Assembly: GCA_947305065.1 (NCBI GenBank)
Contig: CAMZCT010000001.1
Location: forward strand, 98,854 to 162,853
Direction of reading: 5' to 3'
Source: an uncultured Mycoplasmatota bacterium
GTDB lineage: Bacteria; Bacillota_I; Bacilli_A; RF39; UBA660
Length of the DNA: 64,000 bases
Shown here: positions 20,622 through 31,369 of the stretch, one piece after another
Numbering within the stretch: the first letter of the stretch is position 1
Layout of the letters: every line of letters begins with the position of its first letter
The notes under the pieces: model-generated
What the model was told of the DNA's origin: nothing
The model's database searches: none
The model's input: only the letters and a program-made list of their open reading frames with translations
Made by a program: the position numbers and the translations under genes

Positions 20622-21781
20622 TTAATCCTTTCATCCATATATTCTTTAATACTTATTGATGACTTACCACTTTCTTTTAAACCTATGCTTTCTTTAAAGT
20701 TATCATATCCATTACAAATATCTTCCATTTTAGTATTTAATAGTAATTTATATAAATCTTTATTATTGTAACTGATAGGAAATGGTAAATCATTAATGTC
20801 AAAATATGAGCCTCTATCTTTGTTATATTTTTCAATATCATTGGCGTAAATAATAACTGGTTTATTCGCAATCATTGCTTCAAACATTGTAGATGAATAA
20901 TCAGTTATCAGCAAATCACAAGCAAGAATTAATTCTTGAATATCATCATAGTTGTTTGCATTAATGTAATTATTATAATTTGAAATTAAACTATCTGGAT
21001 TTTTTATTCCTGGATGCATACGTATTATAACACTATATGTATCATGATATTTCTTATTTAAAACCTTGATAACATCGTCAAAATTAATATCATAAGGATT
21101 TTTATCATAATGAGCCCTAAAAGTTGGGGCATAAAGAATAATTTTATTATTTTTTGATATATGTAAAACATTACACACTTTACTTCTAATTGATAAATCT
21201 GTTCTATTTACTAGTAAATCATTCCTAGGTGTCCCGTTACATATTATCTCACCAGAATATCTAAAAGCTCTTTTGTATAAATCATTACAAAATGAGCTAT
21301 TAGATACCATTAAATTTGTATAATTTGTATCCTTTACTGCATTTTTAACGTAATTGTTATCTAATTTATCTTCAACATCAAACTCAATTTTTTTAAAAGC
21401 TAAACAACCATGCCAAGTTTGAATATAAACCTGCTTTTTTCTCTTTACATAGTACACAGGTATTCGAGTATTAAAAATCCAAAATTTAGATGTAGCTATA
21501 TAATAAAAATATTTTAAACTGTATATCTTAACTGGCTTTACATAAGATGGAAATTTATCATTAATATTTTTGCATATCCATATTATTTCGTAATTATTAT
21601 CTTTGGCCAATTCTTCTGATATGTACTTAGGACTATCACCATATCCTTTTCCAACAAAATTGCTACATAATACTCTATAATTATTTATTCTAAATATTCT
21701 AAAGAAAAAAATAGGTATAGCAAGTATTTTAATAATAAAACTGTTTGCTATAATTAATTTAAACTTATTAAGTAGTGACAT
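20618..21781 (-). CDS. CDP-glycerol glycerophosphotransferase family protein (TagF/TagB-like)
   Basis: YIQTWHGCLAFKKIEFD, ILYAPTFRAHYDKNPY, LLITDYSSTMFEAMIANKPVI. Confidence 0.9.
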   Translation of the reverse strand: MSLLNKFKLIIANSFIIKILAIPIFFFRIFRINNYRVLCSNFVGKGYGDSPKYISEELAKDNNYEIIWICKNINDKFPSYVKPVKIYSLKYFYYIATSKFWIFNTRIPVYYVKRKKQVYIQTWHGCLAFKKIEFDVEDKLDNNYVKNAVKDTNYTNLMVSNSSFCNDLYKRAFRYSGEIICNGTPRNDLLVNRTDLSIRSKVCNVLHISKNNKIILYAPTFRAHYDKNPYDINFDDVIKVLNKKYHDTYSVIIRMHPGIKNPDSLISNYNNYINANNYDDIQELILACDLLITDYSSTMFEAMIANKPVIIYANDIEKYNKDRGSYFDINDLPFPISYNNKDLYKLLLNTKMEDICNGYDNFKESIGLKESGKSSISIKEYMDERIK

Positions 21782-21787
21782 ATTTTA

Positions 21788-22777
21788 TCAATTCCCCCTT
21801 ATAGATTGATATAAATTACAAAGAAAAACCAGCATTCCAGCACCTAAATATGATGAAATAGCAAATATCTTACTTCTTTTACCAGCCTTTTTATCTTTAA
21901 TAACCACACCTCTATATTTTTTCACAATCAAAAAAGCTTGCTTTTTAATTTTATCAAAATTTTTAGATTTACCTATCCCTAATATTGTAAAAATCCCTTC
22001 CATAAATTCTCTATTGTATGCAGCTAAAATTAAACTTGGTATATTATCCTGAATAAATTTTGTTTCATCTTTTGCAAATTTAAGTGAAACAGATCTTTTT
22101 TCATTATAATTAGAACCTGTTATACTTGTTTTTCTAAGCAAATAATAATACATCATGGCATCTGAAATAACTACCTTTTTAGATTTATAGAATAATTTAT
22201 ATGTAATAGGTAAATCCTCGTGAACCTGTCCGACCGGATACTCTATTCCATTAAATAAATCTCTTTTATATAATTTACCCCAGGCACTTGTAGTGCAATT
22301 ATCCTGATACAATAATTTTTCCAAAGCATCAACATTATCATATACACGCGTATTAATATTTGAAAAAGTTTCATCAACTAATGTTTCACCTTCATATATT
22401 TTTTTATATAATACAGTAGAAATATCTGCTTTATTGTCCTTTAGTTGATTGTATAAAAAATTAATTGTATCAGTATGCATAAAATCATCGCTATCAATAA
22501 AAAACAAGTAATTTCCTTTGCTCTCTTTAATCCCATAATTTCTTGCTTCAGATAGCCCACCATTAGATTTATTTATAAGTTTAATTCGTTTATCAATTTT
22601 TTTATATTTTTCACATATTTCCCTACTATTATCAGTAGAACCGTCATTCACAAGTATAATTTCAATGTTGTGAAATGTTTGAGAAATTAAGGAATTAATA
22701 CATCTATCTAAATATTGTTCCACATTGTAAACAGGAACAATAATAGAAATCAAATCATCCATTTTTTTAGTTTTCAT
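21788..22777 (-). CDS. family 2 glycosyltransferase
   Basis: ISIIVPVYNVEQYLDRCINSLISQTFHNIEIILVNDGSTDNS. Confidence 0.93.
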   Translation of the reverse strand: MKTKKMDDLISIIVPVYNVEQYLDRCINSLISQTFHNIEIILVNDGSTDNSREICEKYKKIDKRIKLINKSNGGLSEARNYGIKESKGNYLFFIDSDDFMHTDTINFLYNQLKDNKADISTVLYKKIYEGETLVDETFSNINTRVYDNVDALEKLLYQDNCTTSAWGKLYKRDLFNGIEYPVGQVHEDLPITYKLFYKSKKVVISDAMMYYYLLRKTSITGSNYNEKRSVSLKFAKDETKFIQDNIPSLILAAYNREFMEGIFTILGIGKSKNFDKIKKQAFLIVKKYRGVVIKDKKAGKRSKIFAISSYLGAGMLVFLCNLYQSIRGN

Positions 22778-24017
22778 AATTACTGGCTCCTTTTTTATCT
22801 GTTAAAAAAACACTACATAACGTAAAAAGCAAAAATACAAGATTTAAGTTATTAAATATTTCACCCTTCCAACAAGCAATAAATAGACAAACAATAAAAA
22901 CATATCTAAATGAAGTTATTCTCTTATCATTTTTTAATGAATTGTTAAAAAATTTTATAAAAGATCCAACGTAAAGTAGTAAATAAATAACACCACCCAA
23001 AAATATGTAATTTACATATCCAATATCACTTGATGTACCAATTGTATTTAATCCTAGCTCGCCATAAACTCTCATACCAGTACCAAAAACCAATTTCCAA
23101 CCAGAAGGAAATACTAATGCTGTTTTAGTTAAATAATTAAAAGTTCTAGTATTTGTAAAAGAAAATAACTGATTAATAAAACTATACATAGCAGGATTAA
23201 CGTTACGAATTACAAGAATAAAAAGATAAAATAATAATATTATAACCATTCCCCAAAAAACAGCTGTTATTTTTTTGTTAAATTTCGATAATAAAATCAT
23301 TATAAATACTGACAAGAGTCCAATTAGAATTCCAGTTCTCCCATTTAATATACTAACTAAAAAAATGAATGGTAAAAATATGAAATATTTTTTATTGTTA
23401 TTTGTTGCATGATAGAAGCATAAACCTGTTAATAAACCATTAACAATTGGAATTCCATAAGTGTAACTATCTCCTAAACCATATACTCTTGTTCTAAGAA
23501 TATAGTCATTTTCATTAAAAATTGTCGAATTAATAAAAGAGTTAATTGCAATTGTTCTTGTTGAAGGAAATAAAAGCATAATCAAACAAACTAATCCTTG
23601 TATAAAAGCAACGTTTAGTATGAATTCTATTATTTTATTTTTACTATAGCCATTTATTCTAAGGTTATTTACAATAAAAAGAGCTGCAAAAAGATACAAA
23701 ACTATCATTAAGTGTTGAACAATTCTTAAATCAACAATATTTATAGTACTACTAGTATTGATAGCAACAATTATCGAGCAATAAATAGTTGATAAGAAAA
23801 TGCCAAGCAAAAAAGAAAAAATATATTTATTTTTAATGGAACGAAGTATATACTTTCCACCATGAATAACATCATATATAAGCATTAATCCTACAATAAC
23901 AGCAACCGAAATATTTGAATCAATGTGGAATATAGCGAAAGGTCTATACAAAAAAATAAAAGTTAATACATAACATAACAAAATATTAATCTTTTTCATT
24001 ATAAAACCTTCTTTCAC
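22767..24017 (-). CDS. Wzy-type polysaccharide polymerase
   Basis: Hydrophobic multi-TM protein with large extracytoplasmic loop, in EPS cluster. Confidence 0.7.
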   Translation of the reverse strand: MKEGFIMKKINILLCYVLTFIFLYRPFAIFHIDSNISVAVIVGLMLIYDVIHGGKYILRSIKNKYIFSFLLGIFLSTIYCSIIVAINTSSTINIVDLRIVQHLMIVLYLFAALFIVNNLRINGYSKNKIIEFILNVAFIQGLVCLIMLLFPSTRTIAINSFINSTIFNENDYILRTRVYGLGDSYTYGIPIVNGLLTGLCFYHATNNNKKYFIFLPFIFLVSILNGRTGILIGLLSVFIMILLSKFNKKITAVFWGMVIILLFYLFILVIRNVNPAMYSFINQLFSFTNTRTFNYLTKTALVFPSGWKLVFGTGMRVYGELGLNTIGTSSDIGYVNYIFLGGVIYLLLYVGSFIKFFNNSLKNDKRITSFRYVFIVCLFIACWKGEIFNNLNLVFLLFTLCSVFLTDKKGASNYEN

Positions 24018-26122
24018 TCATAAATTTCATGTATTTTTTTTGTAAGCGTATTATCATCAATTATATCAAAACTTATCTCTATTTTTGAATTCAAAAGTAA
24101 TTCTTTTGCTTTACTTACATATTGATTCATATTACTACATATTAGATACTTATTTTTATTAAAGATAGTTTTTAATCCACCAACACCACTATTTAAGACT
24201 GGTTTATTAAGAATCATAGATTCAATAGCTGTTAAACCAAATCCCTCAAATTTAGACGGCATTATTCCAATTTTTGAGGCTTTAATATACGGAAATGGAT
24301 TTGATTTAAATCCAATTAATTCAATGTTATTATTTAGAGAATAGTTATTTATAAGTTCAAGGCATTTTTCCTTTAGAGGTCCATCTCCTATCATTACGCA
24401 TTTTATTCTATTATTATCTAATTTGTGAATTATTTTAATAAACTCTATTGGATTTTTTTCCTCTGATAATCTTCCAAAGAAAAAAATATCATATTTATCT
24501 TTTACTTGATATTCATCAGCCAACTTTTGAATTGCTTTTTTATCAACATAATTTGGCAAAGTAACATATTTACCTTTAATTCCATTTCTAAAAATATATT
24601 CATCAAGTATTGAATCTGATACTCCTATAATTTTCTTAAATTTTTTGGATTTAATTAGATAAAGGATACTCTTTACGGATATTTTTTTCATTTTAGGATC
24701 ATTTTTATGTAAGTGTGATATTATGATACATTTATTATAAAATATACTAGCATATAGTGATGCTTTAAAATCATGGGCATGAATAATATCAACTTGTTTA
24801 TCTTTTACTATTTTCTTTATTTCTTTTATATTTAATTTTTTTATTGGTACGAAATCTATATTTCTTTCTTTTAATGAAACTATTATATTTCCCTCAGGTG
24901 AACAATAAAATGAATTATAATCATTCATACTTGAATTAATAATTGTACAAGCAACATTTTCAGCACCAGAAAAAGAATTACTAGAAAGTAGATGCATAAT
25001 GGTTTTTCTTTTAAAATAAATACTTATCATCTTTTTCATAATATTATTTAATAAATATTTTGAAATTATTTTTTTACTTTCTATGCCAAATTTAATTGAT
25101 TCTTCATTTGATAAATATATTTTTTCTATAAATCTAGCAAATTTATCAACATCATTAACATCAACAAGATATCCATTGACGTTATCTTTTATTAAATCTC
25201 TTTGGCCTCTGCAATCTGTAGCTACTATTGGTAAGCCAACATACATCGCTTCCATAACATTTAGTGGGAGACCTTCCCTATGCGATGTAGCAAGAGCAAG
25301 ATTAGAAATTTTTAATAATTTTGGAATGTCTTTCCTATATCCTAAAAAAAGTATATTATTATTTAACCCTTTTTCTCTTACTATTTCTTGATAATGGTTC
25401 TTATATGAATCAATTCCAGGTAATAGAACTTTAAAATTAGAATATTTTTTTACTAATTTTTCCATTGCATTTATTATTAAAATCTGATTTTTGTTCCAAT
25501 TTAATTCTGCTGGATAAATCATTACAAAATCATCGTCTTCTAATCCCAAAGATTTTCTAATAGCAGTCTTTTCTTTATTAGACAGGTCAAAATCAAATTT
25601 TTCTTCGTCAATTCCTACTCCTGGAACATATTGAATATCTTTACATTTTTTAAATTTTTTCTTTGCAAAATTATAATCTTCATTATTAATTAGAATTAAA
25701 GTATCTGTATATTTTGATAACCATTTTTCTACTGGATAGAAAAGTAACCAATTTTTCAAAGGTGCTCCCTTAAAAAAATGAAGACCATGAGCAGTATAAA
25801 TAACCCTAGTATGAAACTTTTTTCTTGATTTTTTTGCTGCCAATCGTGTTATAACTGCACCCATAGGAGTATGAGTGTGTATGATATCAAACTTTTCAGT
25901 TTCACATATCTTTTTCAATTGCTTAATTGCTTTGAGATTATTAAATTTTATTGGATTTCTTTCAAAAGTAACCACATGTTTAACATCACAAAATGGTATT
26001 TTCTCATCACCACTTGTTGCTACGTGAACCTCATATCCATTTTCTTTAAACATTTTTAAAAAAGGCAAATGGAATTGTAAGATATGAGAATCAACAGTAG
26101 CGGAAAATAAAACCTTTTTCAT
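24014..26122 (-). CDS. two-domain fused GT4 glycosyltransferase
   Basis: Two complete GT4 modules: HTHTPMGAV...SHREGLPLNVMEAM and HAHDFKASL...SKFEGFGLTAIESM, joined at ~YFKRKTIMHLL. Confidence 0.88.
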   Translation of the reverse strand: MKKVLFSATVDSHILQFHLPFLKMFKENGYEVHVATSGDEKIPFCDVKHVVTFERNPIKFNNLKAIKQLKKICETEKFDIIHTHTPMGAVITRLAAKKSRKKFHTRVIYTAHGLHFFKGAPLKNWLLFYPVEKWLSKYTDTLILINNEDYNFAKKKFKKCKDIQYVPGVGIDEEKFDFDLSNKEKTAIRKSLGLEDDDFVMIYPAELNWNKNQILIINAMEKLVKKYSNFKVLLPGIDSYKNHYQEIVREKGLNNNILFLGYRKDIPKLLKISNLALATSHREGLPLNVMEAMYVGLPIVATDCRGQRDLIKDNVNGYLVDVNDVDKFARFIEKIYLSNEESIKFGIESKKIISKYLLNNIMKKMISIYFKRKTIMHLLSSNSFSGAENVACTIINSSMNDYNSFYCSPEGNIIVSLKERNIDFVPIKKLNIKEIKKIVKDKQVDIIHAHDFKASLYASIFYNKCIIISHLHKNDPKMKKISVKSILYLIKSKKFKKIIGVSDSILDEYIFRNGIKGKYVTLPNYVDKKAIQKLADEYQVKDKYDIFFFGRLSEEKNPIEFIKIIHKLDNNRIKCVMIGDGPLKEKCLELINNYSLNNNIELIGFKSNPFPYIKASKIGIMPSKFEGFGLTAIESMILNKPVLNSGVGGLKTIFNKNKYLICSNMNQYVSKAKELLLNSKIEISFDIIDDNTLTKKIHEIYE

Positions 26123-26127
26123 ACTCT

Positions 26128-26835
26128 CTACTCACTCTCCATTTGCTTATTATATTTTTTTAAATCATCTAGTTCTTTCTTTATCGTATTCTTACCAGCA
26201 TCTGCTCCATGACCAGTAAACACTGTCTTTATTGTTAGAAATATTATTTTAATATCTTGATATAAAGAATAATTCTTTATATATTCAATATCATATTCAA
26301 TTTTGTCAAATATGGTAATATCATTTCTTCCCATACATTGGGCTAAACCTGTTAGGCCTGGTCTAACATCATATCTATGTCTCTGATTTTCGTTCATATT
26401 TTCATAATAATCAGGAATCCATGGCCTAGGTCCTATAAAAGACATTTTCCCGGTTGCGATTGAAAACAATTGTGGTAGCTCGTCTAGACTCGTCTTGCGT
26501 AAAATTTTTCCAATTTTTGTATGTTCATCAGCTTTAGAAAAATCATGAACATCATTTTTTTCTACCATAGTTCTAAATTTATAAATATAAAAGTTTTTTC
26601 CACCTTTTCCTGTTCTCTCTTGCTTAAAAAGTACATGACCTTTTGAATCTAGTTTGATTGCAATGGCAATTAATAGCATTAATGGTGATGCAACTATTAG
26701 TCCAAATATAGCTAAAAGACGATCAAACATAAACTTAATTCCAGCAAATACAACTATTAATGCTTGTGAATAAAATTTTCTATGCGTAACATTTCCGTTC
26801 AAATCCACATACGTTTCAATAATATTTTCGTTCAT
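26128..26835 (-). CDS. priming undecaprenyl-phosphate sugar transferase
   Basis: KFRTMVEKNDVHDF, LRKTSLDELPQLFSIATGKMSFIGPRPW, RPGLTGLAQ. Confidence 0.92.
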   Translation of the reverse strand: MNENIIETYVDLNGNVTHRKFYSQALIVVFAGIKFMFDRLLAIFGLIVASPLMLLIAIAIKLDSKGHVLFKQERTGKGGKNFYIYKFRTMVEKNDVHDFSKADEHTKIGKILRKTSLDELPQLFSIATGKMSFIGPRPWIPDYYENMNENQRHRYDVRPGLTGLAQCMGRNDITIFDKIEYDIEYIKNYSLYQDIKIIFLTIKTVFTGHGADAGKNTIKKELDDLKKYNKQMESE

Positions 26836-26935
26836 AACTCTACTTCCATTTCTTATAACAAAACCAAATATTGTCTAATGTGTATATAACCTTTTCCCCT
26901 AATAAAAACCATCACCTTAGTGACTATCCTGTATT

Positions 26936-26964
26936 ATTATACATTAGTTTGACAAATTTCACAA
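26936..26964 (-). promoter_or_regulatory. candidate promoter of capsule operon
   Basis: TTGTGA-N17-TATAAT read on minus strand. Confidence 0.6.
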
Positions 26965-27156
26965 TGATTTGGAACCAATTTCTAATACAAATTTTAGTTT
27001 GAAGATAAGAAATGATTAACCCCCTTCTCAAAGCATGTAGTATTATACCAAAAATAAAGTTATTTTCAATAGTTTCGCCTAAATTTAGGCAAAAAATCAA
27101 TAATATTGGTATAAATTTGTGTTATAGCAACGTTTTTTGTAATAACTTTCATGGCT

Positions 27157-28575
27157 TTAATATGCCGGTAAACCAAATCCATAAATAACATTGCTGTTAA
27201 TAGAGTATTTCTTTGCTCTACATCCATCATCAGTTGAATTACCTTCTACTGTATATATGTATCCCCCTTCAGTTTTTTCTACTATTCCAACATGATTTGG
27301 TTTCCCATCTACTTCCCAATCAAAGAATATAATATCTCCCGGTCTTGGAGAATACCCCTTTCCTTGCCATTGTCCTCTTGATTTAAACCATTCTATTCCA
27401 GTAGCAACTCCAGCAAATTTAGGTATCTTGTCATTTAATACACCCGCCTGATTTGCAGCCCAACTTACGAATACGGCACACCACTCAATTCTATGATCAA
27501 ATCCATACCATCTCCAATAAGGCTCTCCTCCAACATTCCCTACTTGCTGTTTTGCAATTTCTACTATTTGTTTATTTCCATTTAAAGAACCATATATTAA
27601 GTTTCTCCATAACGAATTATATTCATCACTTAATAATTCATTAACACTCGCAATTTCCGCTTGACTAAATCCCAGATTCTTCATAATCTCTTCTTTGCTT
27701 TTACTTGTAATTTTTATTTTTAATATAGTTTTAAACTTACCATCACCAGTTGATACTTTTTCAGTCGAATACTTTATTGAATTGAACTGCCAAAACATCT
27801 CTTTTATAAATTTTTCATTTCGTTCATCTATGACTGAAATATTATATTTTCCATCATTGCTATATTCAACTGAATAAACAGCTATTATTTCATTCCAATT
27901 AGTATATGTTGATTCAATTTCTAATTCATCATATTCAGTTATGTCTTTAACATTTTCTATTTCTTTATATACTTCACTATTTGTTTCTCTTATTACCTCG
28001 GTCATTTGTTTAGAACCTGTTTCATTAGAAAAGAAAACTCCAAATATTGAAGCACATAATAAACCAATTACACAAATAAGAATAATAACTACTACAGCCA
28101 CCCAACCACCTGCAGCAATTGCAGCAACTAATGCCTTAATAGCTGCAGCCATAGCTTTTATTGCTGCAATAGTAGCTTTAACTGCAACTTTAACAGCTTT
28201 AGCAGTTGCTTTTACAGCATGTTTAGTAGCTTGAGCAGTTTTTTTTGCAACTTTTGCACTTGTCTCAGCAACTTTCTTTGCAGTTTTAATTCCTTTTTTA
28301 GTTGCTTTAGTAGTATTCTTTGCTGTCTTTCGTATTCTTTCTGGTGCTTTCTTTATCTCTTTTTTTGCAACCTTTGCACTTGTTCTAATAGTTTTATCTG
28401 TACCTCTTGCAATCTTATTACTAGCATATTGTATTTCAGAATCTTTATTATTTAGATTATTAACTTTTTCCTTTGTAATAACCAATGTATCTTTTGTTTT
28501 ATCTGCTACTATTAATGATTTATCTAAAGTCTTAATAGTCTTCTCTGCTACATTTCTTGTTTTTATATCTTTCAT
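27157..28575 (-). CDS. conjugation-associated CHAP/NlpC-type cell-wall hydrolase with Lys/Ala-rich N-terminus
   Basis: IVEIAKQQVGNVGGEPYWRWYGFDHRIEWCAVFVSWAANQAG...GDIIFFDW...NHVGIVEK; N-terminal AKKTAQATKHAVKATAKAVK repeats, TM. Confidence 0.85.
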   Translation of the reverse strand: MKDIKTRNVAEKTIKTLDKSLIVADKTKDTLVITKEKVNNLNNKDSEIQYASNKIARGTDKTIRTSAKVAKKEIKKAPERIRKTAKNTTKATKKGIKTAKKVAETSAKVAKKTAQATKHAVKATAKAVKVAVKATIAAIKAMAAAIKALVAAIAAGGWVAVVVIILICVIGLLCASIFGVFFSNETGSKQMTEVIRETNSEVYKEIENVKDITEYDELEIESTYTNWNEIIAVYSVEYSNDGKYNISVIDERNEKFIKEMFWQFNSIKYSTEKVSTGDGKFKTILKIKITSKSKEEIMKNLGFSQAEIASVNELLSDEYNSLWRNLIYGSLNGNKQIVEIAKQQVGNVGGEPYWRWYGFDHRIEWCAVFVSWAANQAGVLNDKIPKFAGVATGIEWFKSRGQWQGKGYSPRPGDIIFFDWEVDGKPNHVGIVEKTEGGYIYTVEGNSTDDGCRAKKYSINSNVIYGFGLPAY

Positions 28576-28680
28576 TTATATCACCTTCATATAATTTAAT
28601 TATTTTATTTACTACATATATAAAAAAAGAAAGGATAGCAACTACTGCTGCTATCCATATTAAAAGTTCTTTTTTCATTT

Positions 28681-30987
28681 TTATTCTCCTGGTTTAGTGG
28701 TCATTAGTTTATATAGCTTTGTATTCATAGGGAACTTATTTACAAAAGGTACCAAAGAAGAACCGTACCTTATCAATCCACATCCTGGATCACTATCTTT
28801 GATATATGATAATTGATCTTCTGAAATATTTAATAATTCAGCAAGTCTTAATCTATCATTTGTGGCTTGATTTAACATTATAATAAATTCACTATTTGAA
28901 AGCATTGTTGAAGCTTCTACTGATGATAATAAATATTGAACATTCTGAGTAATAGCTGTTGGATATGCATTTCTTTTTCTAAATTGTCTCCATGCACTAT
29001 TAAAGAAGTTGGCAGAATATTCATTTTGAAACATTACATGAAATTCATCAATAAAGATATGTGTTCTCTTGCCTATTTTATAATTTTGATTAACTCTATT
29101 CAATATGGCATCAGTTATAACTAAGAGTCCAAATGTTTTTAATGATTTACCAAGTTTATGAATATTATATGTAATAATTCTATTATTTGTATTAACATTA
29201 GTTTGATGAGCAAAAATGTCCAAACTTCCCTCTGAATATATTTCCAAACTTAGTGCTAAATTATGAGCTTGCTCTTCTGGTTGCTCATTTAAAACATTTT
29301 TTAAGTCTAGTAATGTTGGGCTTTCTTTTTTATCTCTAAATCTTTCGTAAACAATTGATGTACATCTATCAATTATTGATTTATCGATTGGCCCAAGTCC
29401 GCCATGTTTTTTTAATAATTGTTCAAACAAAGACAGTATAAACTCTGACTTTGCTGCAATTGGATTTCCTTCTCCATATCCATCTTCTAACATCATTGCA
29501 TTAATATGATTATTACTTGTTGCAGATATATCAATAACTTCTCCATGCAAAGCATCAATTAATGGAGAATATTCATTTTCAGGATCACATATTAAGATAT
29601 CATCATCAGTTGATAAAGCTAAAAAAGTTATTAATTCTTTTGCACTAAATGATTTACCAGATCCGGGTACACCAAGTAAAAAAGATGATTGATTCATAAG
29701 TTTAGATTTATCAACCATTATTAGATTATTACTAATAGCATTCTCACCATAATATATTCCTTTTTTATCCATAATCTCTTGTACCTTGAAAGGCATAAGT
29801 GCCGCAAGGGATTCAGTAGTTAATGTTCTTGCTGCTTTGATTCTCTTATGTCCTATTGGAAGAACTGTATTAAGTCCTAATAATTGTTGATATTTTAAAT
29901 TTGTTATCTGACACATATGTCTTTGAGCAGTTGATTTTAGATTATCACTTAATTCATCAAGTTTTTCTTTAGTTTCAGCAACAAGAAGAATAGTTAATGT
30001 TCCTTCCATTAACATTTGATCTCTGGCTGTTACATCATTTAAAGTTTCTCTTGCTTCTTTTCTACTTTGTTCCATATCATAAGGAATAACCGCACTAAAA
30101 TTATTATTTTGATTTTGTTTTCTTTGCCAATTAGTTATATTCGACTCAACACCAAGTAATATTCTTTCAAGTAGTTTAATAGCTTCATTAATTGGTATAG
30201 GTTTAATATCAATTGAAATCATCATGTTTTGATTAATATCAGTTAGATCTGAAACCATACTATCTCTTATGAAGTTTGCATAATCTTTTAAAAATAATAC
30301 TCTTCCAAATTTATCTCCCATTTCAAAATAATCATCTTTAAATGAAAATGAATTAGGACAAATATAATCTTTAAATGAATGTCCAAGTTTTCTTGCACCT
30401 ACAATATCAAAATTATATAAAGATTCTTCTCCTAAACGATATATGTCATGAAGAATTCTAAGTTTTTCATTTGCATCAATATTAGTACATTTACTACCAA
30501 GTTTAAGAAAATATGAATTTAGTTCTGTACCTATTCTTTTAAAATAGTTTTTTGCTTCCTCATAATCCTTTTTATATGCAGTAATTGTTAGATATAATTC
30601 TTTAACCATTCCATTAGAATTAAATGCTTTATCCAGTAACATATCATTATATTCTTTTCGGTAAATATCTAATCCATCTTCTTTGAATGGTAATAATATT
30701 TCCTTTTCAAATTCTTTTTTATTAATTTTTTTTAGATTTATTGTTATTTTAACTTCACTCGTAGCATCAAAAGAATTTAATAGTTCGGAATAACTCAAAA
30801 ACATTGCTTCCTTATCTTCTTTCGAAGCTACTGTATAGTTAATATCAGTAAACTTATAAGTAAAAGAATACTTATTCTTGCCAACTAAACAAATTCCATT
30901 ATCCCAAATTCTATCAATTGGGATACAGTCCTGAATTGACTTAGGAATCTTGTGACTTTCTTTGTCTTTTGAAAATAGTTTTATCAC
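28681..30987 (-). CDS. T4SS ATPase VirB4/TraE-like
   Basis: LLGVPGSGKSFSAKELI, DILICDPENEYSPLIDAL, IFIDEFHVMFQNEYSANFF. Confidence 0.93.
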   Translation of the reverse strand: MIKLFSKDKESHKIPKSIQDCIPIDRIWDNGICLVGKNKYSFTYKFTDINYTVASKEDKEAMFLSYSELLNSFDATSEVKITINLKKINKKEFEKEILLPFKEDGLDIYRKEYNDMLLDKAFNSNGMVKELYLTITAYKKDYEEAKNYFKRIGTELNSYFLKLGSKCTNIDANEKLRILHDIYRLGEESLYNFDIVGARKLGHSFKDYICPNSFSFKDDYFEMGDKFGRVLFLKDYANFIRDSMVSDLTDINQNMMISIDIKPIPINEAIKLLERILLGVESNITNWQRKQNQNNNFSAVIPYDMEQSRKEARETLNDVTARDQMLMEGTLTILLVAETKEKLDELSDNLKSTAQRHMCQITNLKYQQLLGLNTVLPIGHKRIKAARTLTTESLAALMPFKVQEIMDKKGIYYGENAISNNLIMVDKSKLMNQSSFLLGVPGSGKSFSAKELITFLALSTDDDILICDPENEYSPLIDALHGEVIDISATSNNHINAMMLEDGYGEGNPIAAKSEFILSLFEQLLKKHGGLGPIDKSIIDRCTSIVYERFRDKKESPTLLDLKNVLNEQPEEQAHNLALSLEIYSEGSLDIFAHQTNVNTNNRIITYNIHKLGKSLKTFGLLVITDAILNRVNQNYKIGKRTHIFIDEFHVMFQNEYSANFFNSAWRQFRKRNAYPTAITQNVQYLLSSVEASTMLSNSEFIIMLNQATNDRLRLAELLNISEDQLSYIKDSDPGCGLIRYGSSLVPFVNKFPMNTKLYKLMTTKPGE

Positions 30988-31357
30988 GTTTTAACTCCTT
31001 TCTAATTTCATTATTCACATATTCTTCAGTTAGTTGTAAATAAATGTTATTTGATTTAAATGGTAATTTTGATGGTACCAAAAATTTAGAGTAGATAAAT
31101 GATTTAACTACTTCCTCAAAATTCATACCATTATATTTAACAAAACCAACTAGTATAAATGGTAATGCGGCAATAATACATAACCACGATGTAATTTCTA
31201 ATCCTAACCTATTTCTAAACATGAAATACATCATTATAGCAAATCCACAACCTATGACTACACAAATGAATTGTCTTAATGACATTCCAAAAAATATACT
31301 TTCTTTATAGTTTCTTACTTCCCTATTAATTTTTATTTCCAAACTTTTCACCTCCAT
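30941..31357 (-). CDS. PrgI family T4SS membrane protein
   Basis: INREVRNYKESIFFGMSLRQFICVVIG; position upstream of VirB4. Confidence 0.85.
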   Translation of the reverse strand: MEVKSLEIKINREVRNYKESIFFGMSLRQFICVVIGCGFAIMMYFMFRNRLGLEITSWLCIIAALPFILVGFVKYNGMNFEEVVKSFIYSKFLVPSKLPFKSNNIYLQLTEEYVNNEIRKELKRDKTIFKRQRKSQDS

Positions 31358-31369
31358 AAAAAAGAGTTA

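Noticed and set aside
27043-27114. Invertible promoter (capsule phase switch)
   Set aside because: The repeats are short (9 bp) and asymmetric around the inner palindrome, and the predicted promoter lies outside the segment; kept only as a low-interest regulatory region.
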